A stretch of DNA of 64,000 bases from JAFCUW01 sp049897565 (GCF_049897565.1 NZ_JAFCWM010000024.1:10727-74726), one strand, 5' to 3'; positions 1-9,678 are shown, counted from the first letter of the stretch. Program-made: numbers and translations. Notes: generated by a model not told the origin, from the letters alone.

Positions 1-25
1 GGGTCTGACCCGCGGGGTCAGACCC
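1..25. repeat. GGGTCTGACCC palindrome (dispersed family copy)
   Basis: Perfect 11-bp inverted repeat, GGGTCTGACCC at 1-11 and GGGTCAGACCC at 15-25, with a 3-base loop. It lies about 10 bases beyond the stop codon of polB. Related copies occur at 29590-29617, 36215-36233 and 63777-63813, all near gene 3' ends. It has no T-run, so it is not a textbook terminator, but it could fold as a hairpin in the polB mRNA. Confidence 0.75.
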
Positions 26-35
26 AGTTCGGTCG

Positions 36-2447
36 CTAGAACAGCGTCTGTTGCTGGCTGGTCAGCGCAGTGAAGTCGTCGCGCACGAATGGCAGGATGG
101 CGTCGGCGACCGGCTGCAGCTGGCGCGTCAGATAATGTTCGTAGTCGATCGGCGAGCGCCGCACTTCCAGCGGCTCCGGCCCCGCCAGCGTTATCACATA
201 CCGGATCCAGCCGCCGTTCTGGTATTGCAGCGGCCTTCCCTGTTGCCGGTTAAATTCGTCGGCGATGCGCGCCGCGCGCACATGCGGCGGCACGTTGCGC
301 TCGTAGTCGTCGAGCGGCCGGCGCAGCCGCTTGCGATACACCAGCAGGTCGTCGAACTCGCCGCTGGCGGTGCGGCTCGCATAGTCGCGCACATAATCCT
401 GATAAGGCTCGCCCTTGAATATGCGCAGATACAGCGCTTGCTGGAATTGCTGCGCCAGCGGCGTCCAGTCGCTGCGCACCGTCTCCAGGCCTTTGTAAAT
501 CATCTGCTCGCTGCCGTCGGCTTTACGCGTCAGGCCGGCGTAGCGCTTCTTGCTGCCCTCTTCCGAGCCGCGGATCGTCGGCATCAGGAAGCGCCGGTAA
601 TGGGTCTCGAATTGCAGCTCCAGCGCGTTTTCCAGACCGAATTCGGCGCGCAGGTATTGGTCGAACCATTCGTTGACATGCCGGACCAGCGCGCGGCCAA
701 TCTCGGCGGCGGCCTCCTCGCTGTGCGCATGGCGCAACCAGACAAACGTCGAATCGGTATCGCCGTAGATAACCTGGTAGCCCTTCTCTTCGATCAGCCT
801 GCGCGTATGGTGCATGATTTCGTGACCACGCAAGGTAATCGAGGACGCCAGCCGCGGATCGAAAAAGCGGCAGCCGTTTGACCCCAGCACACCATAAAAC
901 GCATTCATGATGATCTTCAGCGCCTGCGACAGCGGCTTGTTCTGCTCGCGCTTGGCAGCGTCGCGTCCGTCCCAGATCTGCTTGACGATGGCCGGCAGGC
1001 AGTGCTTGTCGCGCGAAAAGCGCGCGCCGCGAAAGCCTTCCACCGACGGCGCGTCGCTATCTTCGCGCGTGCCCACCACCAGGCCCACCGGGTCGATCAG
1101 GAAGGTGCGGATGATCGATGGATACAAGCTCTTGTAATCGAGCACCAGCACCGAGTCGTACAGGCCGGACTGCGAAGCCATGACGAAGCCGCCGGGGCTG
1201 TCGCCACCTTCGACGTCGCCCAGGTTCGGCGCCACGTAACCCTGGCGGTGCATCATCGGCATGTACAGGTGCTCGAAGGCGGCGACGGAGCCGCCGCTGC
1301 GGTCCGCGGCCAGGCCCGTCACGCTGGCGCGCTCCAGCAGGAACGTCAGCAGCTCCGTCTTGGCGAAGATGCGCGTGACCAGCTCGCAGTCTTTCAGGTT
1401 GTAGCGCGCCAGCGCCGGCTTGTCTTCGGCGAAGCGGCGGTTGATTTCGTCCATGCGCTGGTACGGATTGTCGATCGACTTGCCTTCGCCCAGCAATGTC
1501 TGCGACACGTGTTCGAGCGAGAACGACGAAAAACTCCACGTTGCCGACTTGAGCGCTTCGATGCCGTCGATGATCAGGCGGCCCGCGGCGGCGGCGAAGA
1601 AGTGGCCTTGCCTGCCGCCGTGTTCGCGCCACTCCATCGGGCTGCCGTCGCGGCCGAAGCGCAGCGGCACGTTGTAGCGCTCGGCGTGGCGCAGCAGCAC
1701 GCGCAGGTCGAACTGCACCACGTTCCAGCCGATGATGGCGTCTGGATCGTGGCGCTCGATCCACTCGTTGAGGCGCTCGATCAACTGCGCGCGGGTGGCG
1801 CAATATTCCAGGTCGAAATCGAGCGGCTCGTCGCTGCCGTTGGGCGGGCCGAGCATGTAGACCTGGCGCTGGCCGCAGCCTTCCAGGCCGATGCAGTAGA
1901 GGTCGCCGTGGGCGGTCGTTTCAATGTCGAGCGAGACGAGCTTGAGTGACGGGCGGTATCCCGGCGCTGGCTTGAGCTGGCCGTCCAGCAGCGGGCCTTT
2001 GCCGTCCGGACCAGGCTGGCCGCCAAAGAAGACCGGCGCGGTGATGAAGCGCTCCATCAGGTAGCGCTCGGGCGGGCGGACGTCCGATTCGTAGACGTCG
2101 ATGCCGTATTCCTTCAGCCGCTTGGACAGCTTTAGCAACTGGCGGTATTGGGCGCAATACAGGCCGAGCACGGGGCGGTGATGGAAGTCGCTCAGCGACA
2201 ACGACCGCAGCTCGAAGCCGCGTTCGCCCAGCAGCACCGCTTCGGCCTGCTCGCGCTGCTCGGCGGGGATAAACGCCACCGATGGATGCGGCGCCAGCCG
2301 GACCTGGCGCGGGCCGTCGTCGGTCGCCAGCCAGAACTCGACTTCGGTGCCGGCAGGCGTGTCGCGCCAATGTCGGGTGAGGAGAAAACCTTGCTGTAGT
2401 TGATCCAACGAATTGCCTTCGGGCGCCAATGAGTCTGTAAAACGCAT
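36..2447 (-). CDS. polB: DNA polymerase II (family B)
   Basis: An 803-residue family B DNA polymerase with proofreading exonuclease, close to the usual length of PolB. The ExoI motif SLDIETT is near residue 172. Polymerase motif A DYKSLYPSII is near 436, motif B KIIMNAFYGVLGS is near 505, and motif C YGDTDST is near 563; the two Asp of motif C bind metal. In this family the enzyme is damage-inducible and acts in translesion synthesis and replication restart. The start is the ATG at 2447. The gene is convergent with nothing in the window and ends beside the palindrome at 1-25. All key residues are present, so it is probably active. Confidence 0.96.
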   Translation of the reverse strand: MRFTDSLAPEGNSLDQLQQGFLLTRHWRDTPAGTEVEFWLATDDGPRQVRLAPHPSVAFIPAEQREQAEAVLLGERGFELRSLSLSDFHHRPVLGLYCAQYRQLLKLSKRLKEYGIDVYESDVRPPERYLMERFITAPVFFGGQPGPDGKGPLLDGQLKPAPGYRPSLKLVSLDIETTAHGDLYCIGLEGCGQRQVYMLGPPNGSDEPLDFDLEYCATRAQLIERLNEWIERHDPDAIIGWNVVQFDLRVLLRHAERYNVPLRFGRDGSPMEWREHGGRQGHFFAAAAGRLIIDGIEALKSATWSFSSFSLEHVSQTLLGEGKSIDNPYQRMDEINRRFAEDKPALARYNLKDCELVTRIFAKTELLTFLLERASVTGLAADRSGGSVAAFEHLYMPMMHRQGYVAPNLGDVEGGDSPGGFVMASQSGLYDSVLVLDYKSLYPSIIRTFLIDPVGLVVGTREDSDAPSVEGFRGARFSRDKHCLPAIVKQIWDGRDAAKREQNKPLSQALKIIMNAFYGVLGSNGCRFFDPRLASSITLRGHEIMHHTRRLIEEKGYQVIYGDTDSTFVWLRHAHSEEAAAEIGRALVRHVNEWFDQYLRAEFGLENALELQFETHYRRFLMPTIRGSEEGSKKRYAGLTRKADGSEQMIYKGLETVRSDWTPLAQQFQQALYLRIFKGEPYQDYVRDYASRTASGEFDDLLVYRKRLRRPLDDYERNVPPHVRAARIADEFNRQQGRPLQYQNGGWIRYVITLAGPEPLEVRRSPIDYEHYLTRQLQPVADAILPFVRDDFTALTSQQQTLF

Positions 2448-2487
2448 CGCGTGCGTGCCAGCCTCGATTTTACGCCCTGCGGTCGAA

Positions 2488-3336
2488 TTACTTCGGCTGG
2501 CCGAACACTTGCGTCCAGTAGATGCGCGACCGGTCGCGCGCGCCGCCGGTGGCGAAGGCGGCGCCCATTTCGGTGAACCAGCGGTTCATGATATTGGCGC
2601 AGTGGCCCGGACTGGCGAGCCATCCGGCCATCGCTTCTTCCGGCGTGCTTTGCCCCAGCGCGATGTTCTCGCCGATGCCGCGCCAGCGATAGCCGGCCTG
2701 GACCGCGCGCTGCTCGACTTCCTTGCCGTCGCTGCCCTGGTGACTGAAGTAATCCTGCCGGGCCATGTCGACGCTGTGCGCCAGCGCCGCCGCACCGAGC
2801 GAACGGTTAAGCGTGAGCGCCGGCGCCGCGGCGAAGTGCCGGTTGCCGCAGCTGCGATCGGTGGAGCGAGCGCGGTTGACTGCGTCGAGCAGGATCTGGC
2901 TGGTGTTGCGCGCATCGGGCAGCCGGGCGACCGGGGCCGGCGCTGCCGGGCGCGCAAACACAACCTGCCAGGTGTCGCCGGTGCGCCCGGCGCCGACAGC
3001 GGTAAATTCGGTGCTGAGGAGGATCTTGCAGTAAGCCCGCTGAAAGGCGTCCATCGCGGCGTACGCATCGCGCGGGCCGGTAATATAGATGGCCTTGGCG
3101 TGGGCGCCGGTGTAGCCGGCCGTCGCGAGCGCCTGCTGCAGCGTTGCGCCGCGACCGACGTACAGCCGGCCTAGCGCGCGATGCTGCGCCAACGGCGCCA
3201 CCGGGTCCGCCTCCCAGCCTTCGCAACTGCCCGGATCGGCGCGATAGTCGTTGATGAGGTCGACGAGCGAGTCGCGATCCTGTGCATGCGCCGATCCGGC
3301 GAGCATCGGAAGGCAGGCGAGCAGGCAGCGCGCCAT
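2488..3336 (-). CDS. Secreted tandem CAP (SCP/PR1) domain protein
   Basis: The ATG at 3336 gives 282 residues beginning MARCLLACLPMLAGSAHA, a signal peptide. A TTG at 3372 would extend it by 12 residues (MKNRLLTIGPIA) and is also plausible. The C-terminal half is a canonical CAP domain with HSVDMARQDYFSH, GENIA, GWLASPGHCANIMN and YWTQVFG, which carry the conserved His/Glu cavity residues. The N-terminal half looks like a second, degenerate CAP domain: an NDYRADPGSCEG opening and a WQVVFARP closing strand, but no HSxxMA or GENIA motif. Bacterial CAP proteins are secreted and of mostly unknown function. Domain duplication is inferred from this pattern. Confidence 0.85.
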   Translation of the reverse strand: MARCLLACLPMLAGSAHAQDRDSLVDLINDYRADPGSCEGWEADPVAPLAQHRALGRLYVGRGATLQQALATAGYTGAHAKAIYITGPRDAYAAMDAFQRAYCKILLSTEFTAVGAGRTGDTWQVVFARPAAPAPVARLPDARNTSQILLDAVNRARSTDRSCGNRHFAAAPALTLNRSLGAAALAHSVDMARQDYFSHQGSDGKEVEQRAVQAGYRWRGIGENIALGQSTPEEAMAGWLASPGHCANIMNRWFTEMGAAFATGGARDRSRIYWTQVFGQPK

Positions 3337-3613
3337 CGCGATCGGGCCGATGGTGAGAAGACGGTTTTTCAAGGTGCACGCTCTGTGAATGATGTTGTGA
3401 CAAGCATTAGAGTGGCCGCCTGCCGTCGAGTTCGGGCACAGTAGCATGCCGTGCGGAACGATCGATTGTCCAATCGTTTCAAGATGTTGCTGCGGCCACG
3501 CGGAAGCCTCGCCAAACGAATCGTCTATCGAAAACAACAGGCACAGCACGCTTTCAAATGCGCCCGCAACCTTGCGTTCGTGCTATAAATGCATTACTTA
3601 CCGGGAGATAGTC

Positions 3614-3790
3614 ATGGAAGAACAGCATCAGCGCAAGGATCACGACACCGAAGAAAAAGTCCGCGAAGCGATCGCGATGAAGACTGCTTTCGGCACCGAT
3701 GTAGCGCGCACTTTCTTGAAGATGCGCGGCATCGATTCCGACTTGACGGAACGAGTACTGACGGCGCCGCCGGAGCAACTGCGCCGGTGA
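3614..3790 (+). CDS. Small conserved-looking protein, 58 aa
   Basis: The ATG at 3614 follows GGGAGA at 3603 at a good spacing. The product is 58 residues, hydrophilic, mainly charged and helical (EEQHQRKDHDTEEKVREAI), ending MRGIDSDLTERVLTAPPEQLRR. It has no signal peptide or membrane segment. I do not recognise a family. The MRGIDSDLTERVL segment has the look of a short three-helix DNA-binding or adaptor protein, but that is only an impression. It is convergent with the PepSY gene that follows. Confidence 0.6.
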   Translation: MEEQHQRKDHDTEEKVREAIAMKTAFGTDVARTFLKMRGIDSDLTERVLTAPPEQLRR

Positions 3791-3819
3791 CCGGCGCAGG
3801 CCGCCGACGCATCGCACGC

Positions 3820-5148
3820 CTACCTGGCCATCCCCCCTGAAGCCGGTCCTCGGCTGCGCAACAGCAATTCGATGAGCAGCACGGCCGCGGTGGCAATGGC
3901 CAGCACGGGCATCAGCACGCACAGCGCCACCGCCGCCACTGCCGGCGCGGCGGCCGCTCTCCACGTCCCCTGAACCAGGCGCGGAAGGCCGAACGAACCC
4001 GGCTGGCGCCGCTTGAAATACATCACCCACCCGCATATCAGCGAGAACAGCACGCCGACGCCGAACAGCAGCAGCAACGCCTGGTTCCACCAGCCGAACT
4101 CGCCACGATGAAACGGAATGCCGATCGCGGTCGCCTTGCTGAAGGCGGTCTGCTTGTCCCAGCCGGCGAAATACAGCTGCTCGCCATTGGCAGCGTCTAG
4201 TGCCAGGTCGAATTTCTTCGTCGGCCGGCTTGGATCGGCTGAGCTGGCGCGCCAGACGCCGTGCATGCCGCGCGGTGGCGTCAGCTGCACCGCCACATCG
4301 GGTGCGCTGCGCCGCGTGATGTTCCACGCCGCCTGCCATGTCAGGCCGGTCTCATGATGGGCGGACTCCAGATCGGCCGGCACACGCGGCGGCGCCTGGC
4401 CGAGCGCATCGCGCGCGCTTCTGATCTGCTCGCCGGCATACTTGCTCCAGGTAAGTCCGGTGGCCAGGATCGTCAGCGTCAGCACGCTCAACGCAATGCC
4501 GAGAAACGCATGCCACTGCTTCCAGGCGACGCGCCCACGCGCGCCAGGCTGCGGCAGCGCTGGCTGCGTGGCTGACGGCCACCACAGCGCCACCCCGCTC
4601 AGCAACATGACCATCATCGCGCTGGCGGCCAGCTCGATCATCCAGCGCCAGCCGTCGCCTTGCAGCAGGCGCGAATGGAGGTTCTTGGCCCAGTTGCCGA
4701 AGCGCTTGTCGTTGGCCACCGTGCCGATCACAGCCGCTGTGTAGGGATCGACGTAGACCGTGACCGGCTGCGCCGGCGCGCGCACGGCGGCCGGCTTGGC
4801 AACGGCGGCGCCGTGATGGTGGCCTTCATCTGCGCCCGAATCCTCGACGAACACCGCCTTCACGGAATCGCGCTCGCCGTACGCCGGCAGCACCGATTGC
4901 AGGCGCCATTCGGCGGGCGCGGCGTCGCTGGCGGCCGCCACTGCATCATCGAGCGAACGCATCGCGCCGGCCGGCTCGATTTGGTCGAGCCAGCCAAGCT
5001 GGAGTGCCTCGATTTGCGGCGTGAAAATGTAGAGGATGCCGGTCAGCGCGGCAACCAGCAGGAACGGTGACGCAACCAGCGCCGCCCAGAAGTGGATGCG
5101 CCACCAGATGCTGCGGCAACGCGCGATGTCGGTGTCGATAGTTTACAT
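3820..5148 (-). pseudogene. PepSY-TM domain protein with stop at codon 2
   Basis: The reading frame from 5148 encodes about 442 residues of a PepSY-associated membrane protein. A first membrane helix (FWAALVASPFLLVAALTGILYIF) follows a WWRIHFWAA motif, then come a periplasmic PepSY region with a His cluster (GHHHG) and three further membrane segments. The ATG at 5148-5146 has a good AAGGA ribosome site but is followed at once by TAA (5145-5143), after which the frame stays open to 3820. Initiation at the internal ATG at 4962 would lose the first helix. Such proteins usually accompany TonB-dependent siderophore or copper receptors, and a ruined receptor lies just upstream. The gene is probably non-functional, unless a non-ATG start is used or the stop is a sequencing error. 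Confidence 0.7.
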
Positions 5149-5160
5149 TGCAGCGTTCCT

Positions 5161-5645
5161 TCACAGGTCAAACCTCAGCTCGGCCACCACGGTGCGCTGG
5201 GTGTACGGGTGGAAAGCGCAGTACTTGCAATTGTTCAGGTTGTCGATACCGACAGCGGCGCTCACGCGCGGCTGCTGCTTGCCGAGGCTCGCTGCATAGC
5301 CCCGTTGGCGGTGATGATTGAATCAGTATAGGTGGCGCTGCTGCCGAGCTCCAGCCCTTTGATGCCGAGGTCGCTCGTTTGCCACGATCACTCCCCGCCG
5401 TTGGTACGAATTCTATCGACATTTCGAACCGTCGTAACTGTCTGCGTCAGCGCCTGGGAGTGCAGCGCATCGCGCGTGCGTTCGAGAAACAAGGTGGTGC
5501 GCAGCGTGCCGTTGCCGGCGTTGTGTTCTGCGCTCAGTTCTCCGGTCCACGATTTCTCGGGCTTCAGGTTCGGGTCGGTGTTGACGATCGCGTCGCCGCC
5601 GATCGAGCCCTGGTACAGCTCGCCAACTGTCGGCATGCGGACGGC
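5161..5645 (-). pseudogene. TonB-dependent receptor, C-terminal remnant (frameshifted)
   Basis: Three frames must be joined to read the end of an outer-membrane barrel. The first is RMPTVGELYQGSIGGDAI then NLKPEKSWTGELSAEH (about 5640-5388). The second is LGIKGLELGSSATYTDSIIT (about 5385-5280). The third is VSAAVGIDNLNN then YTQRTVVAELRFDL with stop at 5163-5161. These match the typical last strands of TonB receptors, including an aromatic near-terminal strand. The signal peptide, plug and most of the barrel are missing. The stop codon overlaps the ribosome site of the PepSY gene, so the two were an operon. It is clearly a relic. Confidence 0.82.
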
Positions 5646-5850
5646 TGTTTGGTGGACGGTTCGGCGGGGGCGCCGCCGTCGTCGCCGACCATGACCACGC
5701 GCAGGCCATGGCGGTACAGATTTCGGCCCAGGTCTGGCCTGACGACGGCGTGAATGCATGGGAAATCGACGGCGCTAGCGCAGCCAACAGGATCGCAAAA
5801 CAGGCGAGCCAGGCAGCAAAGCGTCGAGCTATCAATGTCAATCCATGCAA
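5646..5850 (-). pseudogene. DUF2946-like protein, 5' fragment
   Basis: From a TTG at 5850 the frame reads an N-terminal signal/anchor (RRFAAWLACFAILLAALAPSISHAF), then SSGQTWAEICTA. This is the usual opening of DUF2946 proteins, which are encoded next to copper- or siderophore-type TonB receptors. After a shift at the CCATGG near 5708 the other frame continues GLRVVMVGDDGGAPAEPSTKQ and then runs straight into the receptor remnant. The C-terminal part of DUF2946 and the N-terminal part of the receptor have therefore been deleted together. The family assignment rests on the N-terminal pattern and the context. Confidence 0.6.
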
Positions 5851-5858
5851 GGAATATA

Positions 5859-8800
5859 TCAGCGCCTAGAATTATTCTTTTCTACACCAACGTTTTGCAC
5901 CTGGATTGCCAGCGCTTCGCGTACCTTGTGCGCCAGCTGTTCGCTGCGGTAGGGTTTGCCAATGAGCTGCACGCCATCGTGCAGGCGCCCGCCAGTGGTC
6001 AGTGCATTCTGCGTGTAGCCGGACGTGTACAACACCGCAATGCGCGGCAGCAGCTCGCGCGCCGCCGCTGCCAGCTGTGTACTCGACACGGGACCGGGCA
6101 TCACGACATCGGTAAACAGCACGTCGATGGCGGCGCCGCCACCGATCACCGCGAGCGCGCTTTCGCCGTCGTGGGCCTCGAGCACCTGGTAGCCAAGCTC
6201 GCGCAGCATGCCGACCGCGGTTGCCTTGACGTCGGCGTCGTCCTCGACCACCAGTACCGTTTCGCTGCCGCCGACGGCAATCAGCGGCGCGGGCGCCAGC
6301 GCCGCTTCGTCCGGCGCATCCGAGCGCGGCAGATGGATCACCACGGTGGCGCCCTGCCCTGGCGCGCTTTCGATATGGATGTGGCCGTCGCTTTGCTTGA
6401 CGAAGCCGTACGCCATGCTCAGGCCAAGGCCGGTGCCCGAGCCGATCGGCTTGGTGGTGAAGAACGGCTCGAATGCCATCGCGACGACCTCGGGCGGCAT
6501 GCCGACGCCGTTGTCCGTGATCGACAGGCGCACGTAGTCGCCGGCAATCGCGTCGACCCACGCCGGCGTGTCGTCGGCGCGCAGCGTGACGTTGCGCAAG
6601 TCGATCTTCAGCGTGCCGCCATCCGGCATGGCGTCGCGCGCATTGATTGCCAGGTTGAGAATGACGTTTTCCAGCTGGCCCAGGTCGGCCAGCGTATTCC
6701 ATAGTCCCGGTTCGGACACGATCGCCAGCTCGACCTGCTCGCCGATCGCGCGCTGCAGCAAGTCATCCATGTCGCGCAGGGCGCGCTGCGCGTTGACCGC
6801 CACCGGCTTGAGCGGCTGGCGCCGCGCGAACGCCAGCAGTTGCGACGACAGCTTGGCGCCGCGGTCGACGGCGCCCTGTATGCTGGCCAGACGCTTCTTG
6901 ACGCGCTCGTCAAGGCCCTTGAACAGCTGCAGCAATTGCACGTTGCCGCCGATGATGTGCAGCACATTGTTGAAGTCGTGGGCGATGCCGCCGGTGAGCT
7001 TGCCGACCGATTCGAGCTTCTGCGCGTGGCTCAGCGCGGTGCGCGCCTCTTCCAGCGCGCGCGAACGGTCGCGCTCAAGGCGCTGCGCCAGCTTGCGGTC
7101 CGAGATGTCGCGAATAAATGCGCTGACGGCATGGCCGGCATCCTGGGGAAAGCGGCCGATCGCGAGCTCGACGGGAACGACCCGCCCGCTGCGGTGCAAG
7201 GTATTAATCTCCAATACCTTGCCGATCTCTTCGGTGTCGCCGCTGTGCAGGAAGCGCGCGAACACGGCGCTGTGGGCGGCGCGCTTATCTGCCGGCACGA
7301 TCAGCGCCGTCAGTTGCTGGCCCACCGCTTCAGCCGCCGTCCAGCCGAACATCGCTTGCGCCTTGGCGTTCCAGTCGGTGATGCGGCCGTCTTGTGCGAC
7401 GGCGACAAACGCGTCGTGCGAATGGTCGAGGATTACCTGCACCCTTTGCCGCTCCGCCGCCAGCCGCGCGTTGGCGGTGCGCAAATCGTCCGCATTCTCG
7501 CGCGAGCGGCTGATATCGGTGTGGGTGCCGATCGTGCGCACCGGGTGACCCGCGGCATCGCGCGTAACGGCCATGCCGCGCGCCAGGATCCAGCGCCAGC
7601 TGCCGTCCTTGCACAGCATGCGAAACTCGGCCTCGTAGTTGCCGCCGGTGGCGGCAAGGTAGGCGCGCAGGATGGCGCGCACCGGCGGCAAATCGTCCGG
7701 GTGGATCAGGCGCTGGAATTCCGACACCTGGCCTGCGATGTCGGCGTCGTCGTAACCGAGCATCTGTTTCCAGCGCGTCGAGAACACCACCGCATCGGTG
7801 GAGCGGTCCCAGTCCCACACGCCGTCGCCGGCGCCTTCGAGCGCGTACTTCCAGCGAAACTCGCTGTCGCGCAACTGGCGCGTGACGGCGTCGACCAGCG
7901 CCAGCGCTCGCCCGCGGCCCGAGGCCAGCGCCCACACCAGCAACGCCAGCAGCAAGCTGACGATGCTGCCGACCAGCGCGATGACATCCGGGCGATCCGA
8001 CGCGAGGCGCCTTTCGAGCAGCGGCGCCGAGCGCAGCGCCAGCGTCCAGGGCCGGCCGGCGACGTCGATTCGCTGGGTGGTGCTGAAGTAGGATGCATGC
8101 CGCGCCTCGGCCGAGTTGGGCGAATCGGAGCTGTACAGCAGCGACGCCGGCGTCATCTCGGTGCCATCGTGAATCGACAGGATGATGTCGCCGGCGCGCT
8201 CAGGGCGCAGGCCGTTCATCAGGTCGTCCATGCGGAACGGCGCGCCGACCCAGCCGATCAGGTTGGCGCGTCGCTGCGCCAGCCCAGCGACCGGCGTCCC
8301 GCGCCGATATACCGGTAAATACATGACGAGACCGGCCTGTTCGCCTTTGCCGTCTTCCTGGATCAGCCGCACCTTGCCCGATGCTGCGGCCTGGCCGGTG
8401 TCGCGCGCGCGCTCCATCGCCGCCCGGCGGTTCGGCTCGGTCAGCATGTCGAAGCCGGGCGCGCGCAGGTTCAACCCGGACAGCGGCTCGATGTGCGTGA
8501 TCGACGAGTACACCGGGCGTGGCGCGGCAGGATGGAGCTGGTAGCCCGGGTGCGTCGCTTGCATGCCGGCGACGTGCGCATCGACCTGCGACGGTTCCAG
8601 CAGCTTGACGAGGGCTAATCCCTGGATGCCGGGAAAATTCTCGTCGAGCCGCAGCGATTTCACAAACAGGCGGAAGTCGCCGGCGTCGACATTCATCGAT
8701 CCCAGCAGGTACGCCTGGGTGCTGCGTTCGACTTGCTGGTAAATCGACATCCGCTGTTCGAGGCGCCGCAAGCTCTGGCGCACCGCGAAATCGAACTCGG

Positions 8801-8969
8801 TCTGCTGAAAGCCCTGCAGTTGCTGGTTCGCCGTGTGCCAGGCGCTGTAGGTTGCCGCCAACGAAACGAGCAACACCGCCGCAGCGACGATCCAGGCGGC
8901 GCGCGCGGGCGGCGGGTTGCTCGCTGTGCTATCGGCAGGCGGACGCGAAATCGCAGAGTTGATGGGCAT
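5859..8969 (-). CDS. CHASE-PAS hybrid sensor histidine kinase
   Basis: A 1036-residue membrane sensor. A first membrane helix lies near residues 28-45. A periplasmic CHASE domain (about 80-260, with YLPVYRRGTPV) follows, then a second helix near 325-350. Two PAS/PAC regions follow (about 380-500 and 510-635). The HisKA box is LTGGIAHDFNNVLHIIGG (His near 665), the N box is NLAINARDAMPDGG, and the G box is GTGLGLSMAYG. A C-terminal receiver carries the phospho-acceptor Asp in LFTDVVMPG (near 953). Known members pass phosphate from His to the receiver Asp, sometimes to or from a separate partner. There is no output domain, so the partner is elsewhere. The CHASE ligand cannot be told from sequence. 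Confidence 0.92.
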   Translation of the reverse strand: MPINSAISRPPADSTASNPPPARAAWIVAAAVLLVSLAATYSAWHTANQQLQGFQQTEFDFAVRQSLRRLEQRMSIYQQVERSTQAYLLGSMNVDAGDFRLFVKSLRLDENFPGIQGLALVKLLEPSQVDAHVAGMQATHPGYQLHPAAPRPVYSSITHIEPLSGLNLRAPGFDMLTEPNRRAAMERARDTGQAAASGKVRLIQEDGKGEQAGLVMYLPVYRRGTPVAGLAQRRANLIGWVGAPFRMDDLMNGLRPERAGDIILSIHDGTEMTPASLLYSSDSPNSAEARHASYFSTTQRIDVAGRPWTLALRSAPLLERRLASDRPDVIALVGSIVSLLLALLVWALASGRGRALALVDAVTRQLRDSEFRWKYALEGAGDGVWDWDRSTDAVVFSTRWKQMLGYDDADIAGQVSEFQRLIHPDDLPPVRAILRAYLAATGGNYEAEFRMLCKDGSWRWILARGMAVTRDAAGHPVRTIGTHTDISRSRENADDLRTANARLAAERQRVQVILDHSHDAFVAVAQDGRITDWNAKAQAMFGWTAAEAVGQQLTALIVPADKRAAHSAVFARFLHSGDTEEIGKVLEINTLHRSGRVVPVELAIGRFPQDAGHAVSAFIRDISDRKLAQRLERDRSRALEEARTALSHAQKLESVGKLTGGIAHDFNNVLHIIGGNVQLLQLFKGLDERVKKRLASIQGAVDRGAKLSSQLLAFARRQPLKPVAVNAQRALRDMDDLLQRAIGEQVELAIVSEPGLWNTLADLGQLENVILNLAINARDAMPDGGTLKIDLRNVTLRADDTPAWVDAIAGDYVRLSITDNGVGMPPEVVAMAFEPFFTTKPIGSGTGLGLSMAYGFVKQSDGHIHIESAPGQGATVVIHLPRSDAPDEAALAPAPLIAVGGSETVLVVEDDADVKATAVGMLRELGYQVLEAHDGESALAVIGGGAAIDVLFTDVVMPGPVSSTQLAAAARELLPRIAVLYTSGYTQNALTTGGRLHDGVQLIGKPYRSEQLAHKVREALAIQVQNVGVEKNNSRR

Positions 8970-9067
8970 GGGCGCTATCAGGAAAGGACTGCCGCCATTA
9001 TCGACGAAGGCGGCGTTCTGTGGCGCAAGGTTACTGTAAAACTACAAAATTATTCGGTTGTAGCGGT

Positions 9068-9678
9068 TCACAACCAGCCGGCGTCGCGCGCCAGCCGAAA
9101 CGCTTCGACGCGATTGCCTGCATTTAACTTGCTGATGGCCTCCGACAGGTAATTGCGCACCGTGCCTTCGGACAAGTGAATCGCTTTGGCAATCTCCGCC
9201 CCGCTCTTGCCCTCCCCGGCCAGCCGCAGCACCTGGCGTTCGCGGTCCGACAAGGGATCCTGTTCGCCGCCCCAGCTTTCCATCGCCAGTTCCGGCGCAA
9301 TGGCGCGCCCGCCGGCATGTACCGTGCGGATGGCCGCAGCCAGCGAGTCGGCCGGCGCGTCCTTGAGCAGGTAGCCGCGCACCCGGCCTGCATGGCGCGG
9401 CGCAGGTATCCGGCGCGCGCGAACGTCGTCACGATGATCACCTTGCATGCGCAGCCCTCCTCTGCCAGCGCGGCCGCCAGTTCCAGCCCCGTCATCGATG
9501 GCATTTCGATATCGGTCAGGACGATGTCGGGCGCGGCCGAGCGGCACAAGGCCAGCGCCTGCTGGCCATTGACGGCGCGGCCGACCACTTCGATCTCGTC
9601 ATCGAGCCCGAGCAGCGCCGCCAGCGCACCTAGCACCAGCGCCTGGTCTTCGGCGATCACAATTCGTATCATCGTCAT
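9068..9678 (-). pseudogene. LuxR/NarL-type response regulator, frameshifted
   Basis: Starting at ATG 9678 or 9672, the first frame reads a receiver domain: MIRIVIAEDQALVLGALAAL, with phospho-acceptor Asp in IVLTDIEMPS and the switch region VIIVTTFARAGYLRRAMQAG. The frame then shifts. The rest, RGYLLKDAPADSLAAAIRTV and the HTH DPLSDRERQVLRLAGEGKS to LSEGTVRNYLSEAISKL, is in another frame ending at 9068. One missing G in the run complementary to CCC at 9382-9384 explains it: GGGG would restore the family-typical AGVRGYLLKD. The intact product would be a DesR-like regulator of about 203 residues. It could be a true decay mutation or a homopolymer sequencing error. Confidence 0.85.
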
